A stretch of 64,000 nucleotides of DNA, from NCBI GenBank assembly GCA_964511075.1, contig CAZEDM010000004.1, forward strand, positions 1-64,000, given 5' to 3'. The notes under the pieces were generated by a model, which had not been told where the DNA came from, did not search any database, and saw nothing but the letters and a program-made list of their open reading frames with translations. Numbering within the stretch: the first letter of the stretch is position 1; each line of letters opens with the position of its first letter. The DNA comes from CAZEDM01 sp964511075. GTDB taxonomy: Bacteria; Zixibacteria; MSB-5A5; RBG-16-43-9. The position numbers and the translations under genes were made by a program. Shown here in pieces: positions 8,010-17,772 of this stretch.

Positions 8010-11000
8010 ATGCCTAGGAGAGTTTTTGTTTTCTTGACGCTTTTGGTCTTTCTTTCCCTAACCCCCAAAGCTTTCTCACAGGATACCGGCAACCCGGACA
8101 CCTGTAGAGTGGAGCAAAAAACCACTGTGGGCCCAAATCAGCATATCACAATTGATGTCTATGCATATAATGACCAGAAGCTGGGAGGTTATACTATTCC
8201 CCTATCCTTTTACAATCCGGAAAATACTGATATATACTGTGATTCCATTCACTGGGGACCAAGATTCTGGGGCAATCCAGGCACAATGTATGCCGGTTCA
8301 GTGGGGTACGAGAACTACGTGGATACCACAAATTACCGGCTTAACATCTGGTCCGTGTGGTACAGCACACCCTTTGACACGGGCAGAGGGCTTCTGTGCA
8401 CCATTCACTTCACCACAGGCCCTTCCTGGAATTCGGATATAGGGGTAATCGTCGATACAACCTTTATCCCGCCAGGAAGCAATCTGGAATTCACCAATGC
8501 CTCTACTGCCTTAGGTTACATCCCTCAATTCGTGCCTGGATGCTTGGGAGCGGCACTTCAGGTCCAGACGCCAAACGGCGGTGAGGTTTGGTATGCAGAT
8601 GAGAATTATGATATAACCTGGAACTCAATTGGTTTTAGCGGAAACGTGAAGCTCGAATATTCGACTAACTCCGGTTCAACCTGGTCCACCATTGTATCCA
8701 GCACCGCCAATGACGGAAGTTATACCTGGACCATTCCTAATATACCGGGTAATACCAACCGGGTTCGGGTCTCGGATGCAACTGATGGCTCACCCAAGGA
8801 TGCAAGCGATGCTGACTTCTCCATACCCGACTTCTCCGTTGGAGCCACCCCAGCTTCAAGGGTGGTGGACGTCGGGGCTTCCACTAACTATACCGTCAAT
8901 CTGGGGTATCTTTATGGGTTTGCTCATCCAGTCGCTTTGACCGTTTTGGGATTACCCAGCGGTGCCAGTGGAAATTTCAGTCCCAATCCGGTCAACCCTC
9001 CAACCAGTTCCTCGGTGCTGGGTGTGAACACCACCGGCTCCACCCCAGCGGGAACTTATACCTTGACTGTTCAGGGTACCGGCAGTCAGACTCATTCAAC
9101 CAATGTTACCCTGGTGGTCAATGTCGCCCCCAATGCTTTTACCCTCGTCTCACCTGACAGCGCCTCCACTGTTTCCACCTTGACCCCCACCCTCACCTGG
9201 CAGCAATCGACTGACCCTGACCCTCTGGATACTGTGAAGTATATCCTTTATTATAGCCGGAACAGTGATTTCAGCATTTTTGACTCCATCCCCAACATAA
9301 GCGGTACTTCTCGTGCTTTGCCTACTTTGCAGGACGACACCGTCTATTACTGGAAGGTCAGAGCAGTGGATAAATGGGGTAAGTCCACCTGGAGCAGCAA
9401 CACCTGGAATTTCAGGGTTTATCACCCACAGCAGCCCGCTGCTTTCAGCCTGGTCTATCCACCGGACAGGGATACCATCTGGGAGAATTCAGACACTTTG
9501 AGATGGCGCAGTACCACTGACCCTGATCCTGGTGATTCCGTGCTCTACGACCTGTATATAGATTCCCGCTCAGGTTTCCCCAGCCCCAGGATCATAGCAG
9601 ATCTGGCTGATACGTTCTACTATTTCACCGGCAGCGATGATAGCACCTATTACTGGAAAGTCTTGGCCAAAGATATTAATACCTCAGGCAGATGGAGCAC
9701 CCAGACGAACTGGCGATTTTATATCTACGTGCCCCAGGCGCCTGATCCTTTCAGCCTGTCGTCACCCGATGATCAGGATACGGTCATCCTTCATCCGAGA
9801 TTATACTGGCATAAGGCAACAGATCCTGACCCCAGCGATGTGTTAACCTACACCCTTTACTGGTCGCTGGATTCGCTTTCTGCCACAGATTCGGTCACCA
9901 CCACCACAGATACCGCCTCTACTCTGCCTGAGCTTCTGGACGACACCCTGTACTACTGGAAGGTAAAAGTAACGGATAAATTCGGTTTGGTTACCTGGAG
10001 CTCTGAGCCTTACTGGAGCTTCCGGGCACTGAACGTGGCTCCCGCCTCCTTCAGCCTTCTGACTCCTTCCAATGGGAGCACGGTCTCTGTCCTTACCCCC
10101 ACCCTGAGATGGCACAAACCCTATGACCCGGATTTATTAGATGTCATAAGCTATGTGACCTACTACTCTCTGGATAGCACCTTTGCGGTGTATGATTCGG
10201 TGCTTTCTCCAGATACCGTAGTGTTCCTTCCTCCAATCCTGGATGACTCCACCTATTACTGGAAGGTCAAAGCCAAAGACAGTTACGGAGGAGAGAGCTG
10301 GAGCACAGACCCATACTGGAGCTTCGAGGTTTATTATCCTGAAGCACCTTTAACCTTCACCTTGCTTTCTCCGCTGGATGATACCACGCTGTCCGATTCC
10401 ACCGTCGAATTCTACTGGCAGTCCACTACCGACCCGGATCCTGGTGACTCGATTCTCTATGAGATCTGGATAGATATGAACTCGAGTTTCACCAGCCCCA
10501 GAAAGTCAGTAAACCTGAAGGACACCTCCGAAACAGTGGTTCTGAGGGATGACAGCACTTACTACTGGAAGGTTTGGGCAAAGGATATCAACACATCTGG
10601 AACATGGTCAACTGCTACCTTCGAGTTAAATATCTATGTGCCTCAGCCACCGAGGGCGTTCAGCTTACTCCTGCCTACGGATGAGGATACGCTTACCAGT
10701 CTTCAGGCAACCCTGATCTGGCGTAAAGCCATAGACCCTGATCCCGGGGATGTGGTTAAGTACGATTTATATTATGATACTGCTCAGACCTTCCCCGATC
10801 CGGTTATAGTTACTGACCTGACCGATTCAACCTATACCACCCCTCAACTGGAAGTCTCCACCTTCTACTGGTGGAAGGTCAAAGCCAACGACACCAATAC
10901 CGCGGGTACCTGGTCAACCCAGATCTTCAAATTCTATGTTCCCTCCTGCCTGACCGGTGATATAAACGGGGATACTGAATCCAACGTGAGTGACGTTATC

Positions 11001-11156
11001 TATCTGATCAACTATCTGTTCAAAGGCGGTCCTTCGCCGGATCCCATCCTGGGTTGCGGAGATATGCAGTGTGACGGCGATATCAATGTTCAGGATGCGA
11101 TCTACCTTATCAATTACCTGTTCAAGGGCGGACCCGTTCCTCCCCAGTGTTATTAA
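8010..11156 (+). CDS. large exported cohesin-like/Fn3-repeat protein with dockerin
   Basis: A 1048-aa predicted surface or secreted structural protein. The ATG at 8010 follows AAAAAGGAGG and opens a clean signal peptide (MPRRVFVFLTLLVFLSLTPKAFS). Residues ~25-180 resemble a cohesin-type beta-sandwich. Next comes a module opening with TPNGGEVW, as in Kre9/Knh1-like domains, then an Ig-like segment. Six tandem Fn3-like repeats of about 95 aa follow, each with a TDPDPxD motif and a DDTxYYWKVKAxD strand. Two dockerin repeats end the protein. Having both a cohesin-like domain and a dockerin in one chain would allow self-assembly, but the cohesin call is by pattern only. Confidence 0.88.
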   Translation: MPRRVFVFLTLLVFLSLTPKAFSQDTGNPDTCRVEQKTTVGPNQHITIDVYAYNDQKLGGYTIPLSFYNPENTDIYCDSIHWGPRFWGNPGTMYAGSVGYENYVDTTNYRLNIWSVWYSTPFDTGRGLLCTIHFTTGPSWNSDIGVIVDTTFIPPGSNLEFTNASTALGYIPQFVPGCLGAALQVQTPNGGEVWYADENYDITWNSIGFSGNVKLEYSTNSGSTWSTIVSSTANDGSYTWTIPNIPGNTNRVRVSDATDGSPKDASDADFSIPDFSVGATPASRVVDVGASTNYTVNLGYLYGFAHPVALTVLGLPSGASGNFSPNPVNPPTSSSVLGVNTTGSTPAGTYTLTVQGTGSQTHSTNVTLVVNVAPNAFTLVSPDSASTVSTLTPTLTWQQSTDPDPLDTVKYILYYSRNSDFSIFDSIPNISGTSRALPTLQDDTVYYWKVRAVDKWGKSTWSSNTWNFRVYHPQQPAAFSLVYPPDRDTIWENSDTLRWRSTTDPDPGDSVLYDLYIDSRSGFPSPRIIADLADTFYYFTGSDDSTYYWKVLAKDINTSGRWSTQTNWRFYIYVPQAPDPFSLSSPDDQDTVILHPRLYWHKATDPDPSDVLTYTLYWSLDSLSATDSVTTTTDTASTLPELLDDTLYYWKVKVTDKFGLVTWSSEPYWSFRALNVAPASFSLLTPSNGSTVSVLTPTLRWHKPYDPDLLDVISYVTYYSLDSTFAVYDSVLSPDTVVFLPPILDDSTYYWKVKAKDSYGGESWSTDPYWSFEVYYPEAPLTFTLLSPLDDTTLSDSTVEFYWQSTTDPDPGDSILYEIWIDMNSSFTSPRKSVNLKDTSETVVLRDDSTYYWKVWAKDINTSGTWSTATFELNIYVPQPPRAFSLLLPTDEDTLTSLQATLIWRKAIDPDPGDVVKYDLYYDTAQTFPDPVIVTDLTDSTYTTPQLEVSTFYWWKVKANDTNTAGTWSTQIFKFYVPSCLTGDINGDTESNVSDVIYLINYLFKGGPSPDPILGCGDMQCDGDINVQDAIYLINYLFKGGPVPPQCY

Positions 11157-11178
11157 TTCGTCTGAGAATTTCTTTTTC

Positions 11179-11213
11179 AAGCCCCGCTCTTTTAAAAAAG
11201 AGCGGGGCTTTTT
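11179..11213 (+). terminator. strong intrinsic terminator after the Fn3 protein gene
   Basis: A 14- to 15-bp stem, AAGCCCCGCTCTTTT with AAAAGAGCGGGGCTT, is followed by T residues. It lies 22 bases after the stop codon. Confidence 0.88.
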
Positions 11214-11448
11214 GCTGAAGTGAGCTCAATGCTCAACGTAGCCTTAGAAAAAATTATTCAAACCAAACCTTCCCTTAATCCCCTTAAGGAGGGATCTCTC
11301 CCCTCTCCTTGCAGGAGAGGGGCAGGTTGAAAATCCCCTCAGATTTAGGGGTAAAGGTCATCAGCGGCTGTGAAAAACGCATCACCTCCACCTTCTTCCC
11401 CCTTGAACCCTTAACTTCTCAAATCCTTGAATCCTTTTTTCTTTCTCC
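11214..11448. other. intergenic spacer with imperfect inverted repeats
   Basis: Between the terminator of the Fn3 gene and the tldD promoter lies a stretch with CCCTCTCCTT...AGGAGAGGGGCAGG and CCCCTTAAGGAGGG inverted repeats (about 11277-11325). Similar cores occur at about 33885-33915 and 4588-4612. No gene is supported. Confidence 0.5.
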
Positions 11449-11476
11449 TTGACACTTCTCCAAAAAGGATTAAATT
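11449..11476 (+). promoter_or_regulatory. promoter of the tldD-tldE operon
   Basis: TTGACA (11449-11454), a 16-base spacer and TAAATT (11471-11476) lie 37 bases upstream of the tldD start. Confidence 0.6.
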
Positions 11477-11512
11477 GCGATTTGAACTTTTTTCTTACTC
11501 AGGAGATTTTCT

Positions 11513-13051
11513 ATGATCGAAAAAAATCCACAAAAGCTGAATCGCCGGAGCTTTTTGAAAGGAGGAATAGCCTTGCTGACTGCACCTTTCTGGTTTAACT
11601 ACGCCTTCGGTTTCACGGATGAAACCAAAGATATGTTGGAGAAATCACTTTCGGATCAGGATTTCAAGAAGATCCTGGAATCCGCTTTATCCAAAGGAGG
11701 GGATTTTGCTGAAATCTATCTGCAGCATCTCATTCGCACCGGTATACAGCTGGACGAGGATAAAATTAAATCCTGCAGCTACGGCATAATACAGGGAGGT
11801 GGCGTAAGGGTGATCTCCGGAGAGAAGACAGGCTATGCCTTCTCCGATGACCTGGCTTTTGCCCAGTTAAAAGAAGCCGCGGAGGTGGCGGCATTCATCG
11901 CCACTTCAGGCAAAGCTCAAAAACCAGCTGACCTGAGTGTCCGGAAAGTCAATCCTTATTTCACCCTTAAATTCCCTGTCCCCTTAGTTTCTGAGAAAAC
12001 CAAGATAGAATTTATAAAAAGAGCCAACCAGGCTGCCAGGGATTACGACAAGAGGATAGAACAGGTGAGAGTTGATTTTATGGACGAGGCTAAAAAGATA
12101 ACCATAATCAACTCTGAGGGGTTAAAGGTTAAAGATGAGCAGTTCATCGTCAGGCTGGCGGTTTATCCCTTAGCACTTGAGGGGAGCAGGAAGTTCGAAG
12201 GATATGCTACTCTGGGTGGCAGAGTTGGCCAGGAATACTTCGAAAAAAACACCCCTGAGGATGCAGGCAAGGAGGGAGCCAGACAGGCGATAACCATGCT
12301 CCAGGCTGAAGACTCCCCTGCTGGCTTAAACCCGGTGGTGGTTGGTCCCGGCTGGGGAGGAGTCTTAATTCATGAGGCATTTGGCCATTCCCTGGAGGGG
12401 GATGGAATCAGGAAGAATACTTCCCTTATGTCAGACAAGCTGGGGAAAAAAGTTGCCTCGGATGTGGTTAACGTGGTGGATGACGCAACCATACCCTATG
12501 GCCGCGGTTCTTTTAACATAGACGATGAGGGAACTCCGGGACAGAGAAAGACGCTGGTAAAGAACGGCATCTTACAGGGATATCTATATGACCTGCTGAA
12601 CGCTAAACTGATGAAAGCCAAATCCACGGGCAATGGGAGAAGGACCTCCTACAGGGAATTCCCCATTCCCCGGATGACCAACATCTTCATTGACCAGGGG
12701 GAGACAGAGCCTGAGGACATAATCAAATCAGTCAAAAGGGGAGTTTATGCCAAAAAGATGGGTGGAGGCTCAGTTGATACCACCTCTGGAAATTTCAATT
12801 TTCTGGTCCGGGAAGCTTATCTGATTGAGGATGGCAAAATAACCAGACCCCTGAAGGGGGCGGTTTTGATAGGAAACGGACCTGAGGCAATCCAGAAAAT
12901 CGAGATGGTGGGAAACGACCTGCTGGTTGACCAGACCACCGGCACCTGCGGCAAGGATGGACAATGGGTGTATGCCGGAGTAGGACAGCCCACCATAAAA
13001 TTCTCCGAGATCACCATAGGAGGAACGGCTTTTAAACCCACGGTAATGTAA
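11513..13051 (+). CDS. tldD: TldD-family metalloprotease with Tat signal peptide
   Basis: TldD is the catalytic subunit of the TldD/TldE protease that degrades unfolded or modified peptides. The zinc motif HExxxH is intact (H287, E288, H292 in HEAFGHSLEGD), and the late conserved GTCGKDGQ segment is present. Unusually, the 512-aa product starts with a twin-arginine signal, NRRSFLKGG (R11, R12), followed by a hydrophobic stretch. It is therefore predicted to be folded in the cytoplasm and exported. The ATG at 11513 follows CAGGAGATTTTCT. It sits 19 bases upstream of tldE. TldD of E. coli is cytoplasmic, so the location here is different. Confidence 0.92.
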   Translation: MIEKNPQKLNRRSFLKGGIALLTAPFWFNYAFGFTDETKDMLEKSLSDQDFKKILESALSKGGDFAEIYLQHLIRTGIQLDEDKIKSCSYGIIQGGGVRVISGEKTGYAFSDDLAFAQLKEAAEVAAFIATSGKAQKPADLSVRKVNPYFTLKFPVPLVSEKTKIEFIKRANQAARDYDKRIEQVRVDFMDEAKKITIINSEGLKVKDEQFIVRLAVYPLALEGSRKFEGYATLGGRVGQEYFEKNTPEDAGKEGARQAITMLQAEDSPAGLNPVVVGPGWGGVLIHEAFGHSLEGDGIRKNTSLMSDKLGKKVASDVVNVVDDATIPYGRGSFNIDDEGTPGQRKTLVKNGILQGYLYDLLNAKLMKAKSTGNGRRTSYREFPIPRMTNIFIDQGETEPEDIIKSVKRGVYAKKMGGGSVDTTSGNFNFLVREAYLIEDGKITRPLKGAVLIGNGPEAIQKIEMVGNDLLVDQTTGTCGKDGQWVYAGVGQPTIKFSEITIGGTAFKPTVM

Positions 13052-13070
13052 ACTCATTTAAGGAGATAAG

Positions 13071-14414
13071 ATGGAATATAAAGAACTCCCCTCCGAGCTG
13101 ACCGACAAATCGATCAAGGCAGGAGCAGACCAGGCGGAGATCTATTTGGAGGAAGGTCGAGAGCTCTTGATCCGCATAAGAAAAGGTGAGATAGAGGTTT
13201 TAAAACAGACCCAGACCAAGGGACTGGGTTTAAGAGTTTTCCTCGAGGGTAAATTGGGGTTCTCCTATACCTCGGATTTCACTGCGGATTCCCTGGAGGA
13301 GCTAATTAAGAAAACCATTTTCCTGGCTAAGAATTCAAGCCAGGACGAATTCAATGGGCTGCCGGAAAAAATTGAAGCCTCTGCAGAGAAAGCCGACCTG
13401 AAGGTATTTGACAATCATCTGAAGGATTTTCCCACGGAGATGAAGATAGAACTGGCCAGAAGAGCAGAGTCTGCTGCCTTTGGTGCCGATCCCAGAATAA
13501 CCAATTCCGAAGGTGCGGAATATAACGACAACGAGACACGGATTTACCTGGCTAATTCAAAGGGCGTAAATCTGGAATTCAGAAGGACCGCGGTAAGCCT
13601 TTTCTGTTCACCGGTAGCAGAGAAAAACGGAGAGAAAAGAGCTAATTATTTCTGGGATGCTAAATCTCTTCTGGAGGATCTGGAGCCGCCGGAGAAAATA
13701 GGCAAGACCTCCGCAGAGAGGGCTTTAAGGATGCTGGGCTCCCGAAAAGTGGAGACTCAAAAGGCGTCCATAATTTTTGACCCTCTGGCTGCCTCCGGCT
13801 TTCTGGCTGGAATCTCTTACGCAGTGAACGGCTTATCCGCTTCGAAAAACTCCACCTTCCTGGCGGGAAAACTCGAGCAGAAAGTAGGCTCGGATTTTTT
13901 GACTGTGTGGGACGATGGAATTATGGTAAAGGGCCTGGGCTCCTCCCCTTTCGATGGAGAGGGAACACCTGCTCAGAGGAAGAAGGTATTTGAAAACGGG
14001 GTTCTCAAGACCTTCTTACACAATCACTACTCCGCGAAAAAGATGAAAACCATCACTACCGGAAACGCCTCACGAGACTACAGCTCGATCCCCAGAATAT
14101 CCACACTGAATTTCTATCTGGAAAACGGAAAAGCCGACCGGACGGAGATAATCAGAAGCGTCAAAAAGGGATTTTACGTTACCGGCTTGGCTGGTTTTGG
14201 GATGAATATCGTAACCGGCGATTACTCCCAGATGGCGGAGGGAATCTGGATCGAAAACGGGGAGCTTGACTACCCCGTATCCCAGGTGACCATAGCCGGG
14301 ACCATAATGGGTATGCTGAACGGTATAGAGATGGTGGGCAACGATCTGACCTTCAGGGGCAGCATCTCCTCCCCTACTATCAAATTCTCTGAGATGGTGG
14401 TAAGCGGCAGATAG
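13071..14414 (+). CDS. TldE/PmbA-family protein, partner of TldD
   Basis: The 447-aa product has the PmbA/TldE fold signatures (GLGLRVFLEGKLGFSYTSDF early, IEMVGNDLTF late). It lacks the HExxxH zinc site that TldD has, as expected for the non-catalytic subunit. It begins 19 bases after tldD behind AAGGAGATAAG, so the two are co-transcribed. No Tat or Sec signal peptide is visible. If it partners the upstream TldD, either it hitchhikes through the Tat pore bound to TldD or the TldD leader is not an efficient export signal. Confidence 0.92.
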   Translation: MEYKELPSELTDKSIKAGADQAEIYLEEGRELLIRIRKGEIEVLKQTQTKGLGLRVFLEGKLGFSYTSDFTADSLEELIKKTIFLAKNSSQDEFNGLPEKIEASAEKADLKVFDNHLKDFPTEMKIELARRAESAAFGADPRITNSEGAEYNDNETRIYLANSKGVNLEFRRTAVSLFCSPVAEKNGEKRANYFWDAKSLLEDLEPPEKIGKTSAERALRMLGSRKVETQKASIIFDPLAASGFLAGISYAVNGLSASKNSTFLAGKLEQKVGSDFLTVWDDGIMVKGLGSSPFDGEGTPAQRKKVFENGVLKTFLHNHYSAKKMKTITTGNASRDYSSIPRISTLNFYLENGKADRTEIIRSVKKGFYVTGLAGFGMNIVTGDYSQMAEGIWIENGELDYPVSQVTIAGTIMGMLNGIEMVGNDLTFRGSISSPTIKFSEMVVSGR

Positions 14415-14566
14415 AATTGAGTGCATTGACCATGTTAATGTCACAGTAGTAGTTTTGTAGATGAACTATCCCAGAAGGATGGTTGACAATTATTTTTGCC
14501 CAGTTACTACCTTACTGTCAAGCTTCTCCCCTTGAACACTTGACTCCGAGAACCCTTACACCCTTT

Positions 14567-16114
14567 TTACTCAGCACAACCAGCTTGGGGCGGCGCTCCC
14601 TGTTTGAAAAGATAGGTTATTAAATAAACCACATCCGAAGCTGAGATATCACAATCTCCATTCACGTCTGCCAGTAAGGGAACTGGCGGCGGGGTTCCCC
14701 CTTTAAAAAGATAACTTATTAAGTAAACCACATCACTCACACCCACCTGCCCGTTATTGTTTACATCTCCATAAAGGTAAGTGCCGGATGTGTCTGTCTC
14801 CATAAAGCCAGTCCTCTTTGAATTTCCTCTATGCACAGGCCAGGCAAGTAAATCCTGATTGTAAGAACCTGAGCCTAACTCCCATACGTAGACCAGTGAA
14901 TCACCCTCAGCTGCTACCAGCTCGGCTTTGCCGTCGCCTTCCAGGTCTCCTAATGCCAGGGTGGAGTTAACCCAGTTGTCCAGAGTTATGGGCCAGCCGG
15001 AAAGCAGATTTCCATTTTTACTCCAGGCGTAGATCTTTCCCCCGGAGGTCCCGATCAGAACCTCCATCTGACTGTCGGCGTTAATATCAGCGATCAGAGG
15101 CGAGGATATGATCTGATCATTCAGGGTCAGGGGCCAGCCGGAGAGGTATGTACCGTCCCTTTTTACAGCGTAGATTCTGCTGGAGAGCGAATCAGTGGAA
15201 GCGATGACTATCTCCCTGTATCCGTCTCCGTCCAAATCCCCTAAGGCTGGAGAAGAGTAGATTGAGCCTACAAGGCTTTTGGGAAATCCGGGAAAGGAGG
15301 TGCCGTCATCTTTCAGAACATGGAGCTTTCCTCCCAAATCACCTGCAACTATCTCTAAGTTCCCGTTATCGTCCAAGTCTCCTAAGGCTGGGGAGGACAA
15401 ATAGAAGGCATTGCTTCCGCTAAAGGGCCAGCCTGTAACTGGTGTGCCGTTATTATCGAAGGCGTAAACCTTCTTGTCCGAGCAGGAGATCATAATCTCC
15501 TTGGAGAGATCCTGGTCGATATCTCCTATGGCTGGAGAGGAGAAGATTGCTCCGTCGGTTTGGACCGGAAACCCGGAAACCAAACTGCCGTCTCCATTCC
15601 ACAGGTAGATTTCACCATCCACTGAGCCAACTGCTACCTCATCCATCTGGTCGCCATCCACATCTCCTATTGCAGGAGTGGAGTAAAGCATATTCTCAGT
15701 TGAGACCGGAAATCCTGAAAGTGAGGTCCCGTCGCCTTTCCAGGCGTAAAGTTTGAAATCCCAGCACCCGATCACCACCTCTGGGTAACCATCCCCATCC
15801 AGATCGCCCAGGGCCGGGGAGGAGAAAAGCCTCCCCCCTGCTTCCTTTGGCCAGCCCGAGACCAGACTACCGTCCGGGTTAAAAGCATATATCTTGTTAT
15901 CGTAGGAACCTACGATAATCTCCAGGTCGTTATCGCCATCTATGTTACCTATAACCGGAGAGGAAAAGACCCTTTCCCCAACAGACTTGGGCCAGCCGGA
16001 TTTAAGTACAGGTGTACCTGTCTGTGCAGATGAATCCGGGGGAGCGAAAAGAACTATGACCGAATAAAGAAAAAATATGAGTGATAACCTGTATATTTTA
16101 AGCATTGACCTCAT
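14567..16114 (-). CDS. exported FG-GAP/VCBS beta-propeller protein with dockerin
   Basis: A predicted secreted or surface protein of about 515 aa. After a signal peptide ending near SSAQ, repeated blades carry the SSPALGDLDGDG motif with calcium-binding DxDGDG loops, alternating with KIYAWxxDGSLxSGWP strands, as in integrin-type beta-propellers. The C-terminus has two dockerin repeats (VGVSDVVYLISYLFKGG and ISASDVVYLITYLFKQG). The start is uncertain: ATG at 16114 or the in-frame ATG 9 bases later, which has GATGAGG just upstream. The function is probably adhesion or scaffolding rather than catalysis. No substrate can be read from sequence. Confidence 0.88.
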   Translation of the reverse strand: MRSMLKIYRLSLIFFLYSVIVLFAPPDSSAQTGTPVLKSGWPKSVGERVFSSPVIGNIDGDNDLEIIVGSYDNKIYAFNPDGSLVSGWPKEAGGRLFSSPALGDLDGDGYPEVVIGCWDFKLYAWKGDGTSLSGFPVSTENMLYSTPAIGDVDGDQMDEVAVGSVDGEIYLWNGDGSLVSGFPVQTDGAIFSSPAIGDIDQDLSKEIMISCSDKKVYAFDNNGTPVTGWPFSGSNAFYLSSPALGDLDDNGNLEIVAGDLGGKLHVLKDDGTSFPGFPKSLVGSIYSSPALGDLDGDGYREIVIASTDSLSSRIYAVKRDGTYLSGWPLTLNDQIISSPLIADINADSQMEVLIGTSGGKIYAWSKNGNLLSGWPITLDNWVNSTLALGDLEGDGKAELVAAEGDSLVYVWELGSGSYNQDLLAWPVHRGNSKRTGFMETDTSGTYLYGDVNNNGQVGVSDVVYLISYLFKGGTPPPVPLLADVNGDCDISASDVVYLITYLFKQGAPPQAGCAE

Positions 16115-16164
16115 CCGGGTTGACAGCTACAATTTTATACTGGATAAGTGCAAATAAATTTGAG

Positions 16165-17772
16165 TTATTTGGCGCACCCTGCTTTCGGGACGGGTCCGCC
16201 TCTGAACAGATAATTGATCAGGTAGATCACGTCGCTCACCGAGGTCTGGCAATCGTCGTTCACATCCCCGCAGGCTAAGAAATAAGGCTCGTTTCCCCCC
16301 TTGAAAAGATAATTTATCAGGTAAACCACATCTGAAACGGAGGTGTTATGATCCTGATTCGCATCCCCATAGGTATATAACTGATTCTGGTTAAGGAAAC
16401 AGAAGTTCTCCCGGTCCCAGTTGCTCACTGCCAGATCCTGTTTCATCGAATACTTGTAATCGAAAATCACCTGGCTGGAAGGTGCAGTCTTAAAGGAGAC
16501 CCAGCCTGAGGCTAAATCATAACAGTAATCCTCCAGAGATAAGGTATCGTTATCCGAGACGACCCTTTCCAATTTATGGGCAGGATAAAAATCGAGATAA
16601 TAGACCTTCTTTATCCCGTCGGCTGAATGAGTTTCGTCTTTAATTCTGACCAGCCCGTCCCCATCCAGATCCGCCCAGACCATCTCCTCCACCACGCTCT
16701 CATAGTCCAGATCGCAGCTCCAGGCAGGAGCTGTACTCAAATCACTGCCGGTATTCTCATAGGCCGACGAGTACCCCCACCATCTGCCTGTTGCCAAATC
16801 CTTGTCCTCATCATTATCCACATCGCAGAAGGAGACCGCAGAGCCGTAGCCGCTCGTGGATGAGGTCCAGGAGGGAACAGTATCCAGGACGCCCGAATTA
16901 TTCAGATAAACCTCGAAATATCCCGTCCCGCTGAGCTGGGTGTTGTTCGCCACAGCCAGATCCAGAAAACCGTCATTGTTCACATCTCCCCAGGCTAAGG
17001 TATTCCTGTTGTCAATTGCCTGGGATTTCCAGGAAGGAAAAGTTTCAATCGAATCGCCATAGTTTTTATAAACTTTGACATACCCCCTGGCACAGACAAA
17101 AGCCAGGTCCAGATCCCCGTCGTTATCCACATCCCCCCAGTCAACATCGTAGCAGGTAGCAGAATCCCCGCACATCCAGGAGGGGGTGGTTTCCAAGGCT
17201 CCGTTCTGGTTGTAATATATCCTGTTTTTTTCATAAAAACTGTTGTAAGCCTCGCCGCAGGCAACTGCCAGATCCAGATCACCATCCCCGTCCGCATCAC
17301 CGAAAGAACAGGAAAAGGAGTGCATAGAATCGGAAGATGACCAGGTGGGAAAGCTCGAAAGCGAGCCGCTGACATTATCATACAGCTGCATAACCAGCTT
17401 GCCCCAGCCGGTGTTGATATAATTGGAGACCGCCAGCTCGGGGTAACCATCTTTGTCTATATCCCCAAGAGCACAGTGACCCGAATATTCAGCATTAGAC
17501 GAGACCCAGCCTGCAGTGGTATCCAAATTGCCGTTATAATTGAAATAGACGAAATTGGGTGCCTTTGCCATATCGTTGCCATTGGAAACCGCCAGGTCCA
17601 GAAACCCGTTCCCGTCAATATCCCCAAAAGCCGCCCCGGTGGAATAAACACTCAAATCCTGCGAACGCCAGGAAGGAGAGGTCTCAAGAGGGATTACCGC
17701 GTAGAGGGGCTGAATAAAAAAGAAAAAACTCAAGATGATGATTAAATACTGGATGGACCGATTTAGCTTCAA
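16165..17772 (-). CDS. exported VCBS/FG-GAP repeat protein with dockerin
   Basis: A second, more divergent propeller protein of 535 aa. It starts at a TTG ending at 17772 with GGAG six bases upstream, followed by a signal peptide (YLIIILSFFFFIQPLYA). Blades carry FGDIDGNGFLDLAVSN and DVDNDGDLDLAF motifs that bind calcium, with WxSxD strands between. Two dockerin repeats end it (TSVSDVVYLINYLFKGG, TSVSDVIYLINYLFRGG). The gene ends 51 bases before the start of the neighbouring propeller gene, so the two may share a transcript. Confidence 0.88.
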   Translation of the reverse strand: MKLNRSIQYLIIILSFFFFIQPLYAVIPLETSPSWRSQDLSVYSTGAAFGDIDGNGFLDLAVSNGNDMAKAPNFVYFNYNGNLDTTAGWVSSNAEYSGHCALGDIDKDGYPELAVSNYINTGWGKLVMQLYDNVSGSLSSFPTWSSSDSMHSFSCSFGDADGDGDLDLAVACGEAYNSFYEKNRIYYNQNGALETTPSWMCGDSATCYDVDWGDVDNDGDLDLAFVCARGYVKVYKNYGDSIETFPSWKSQAIDNRNTLAWGDVNNDGFLDLAVANNTQLSGTGYFEVYLNNSGVLDTVPSWTSSTSGYGSAVSFCDVDNDEDKDLATGRWWGYSSAYENTGSDLSTAPAWSCDLDYESVVEEMVWADLDGDGLVRIKDETHSADGIKKVYYLDFYPAHKLERVVSDNDTLSLEDYCYDLASGWVSFKTAPSSQVIFDYKYSMKQDLAVSNWDRENFCFLNQNQLYTYGDANQDHNTSVSDVVYLINYLFKGGNEPYFLACGDVNDDCQTSVSDVIYLINYLFRGGPVPKAGCAK

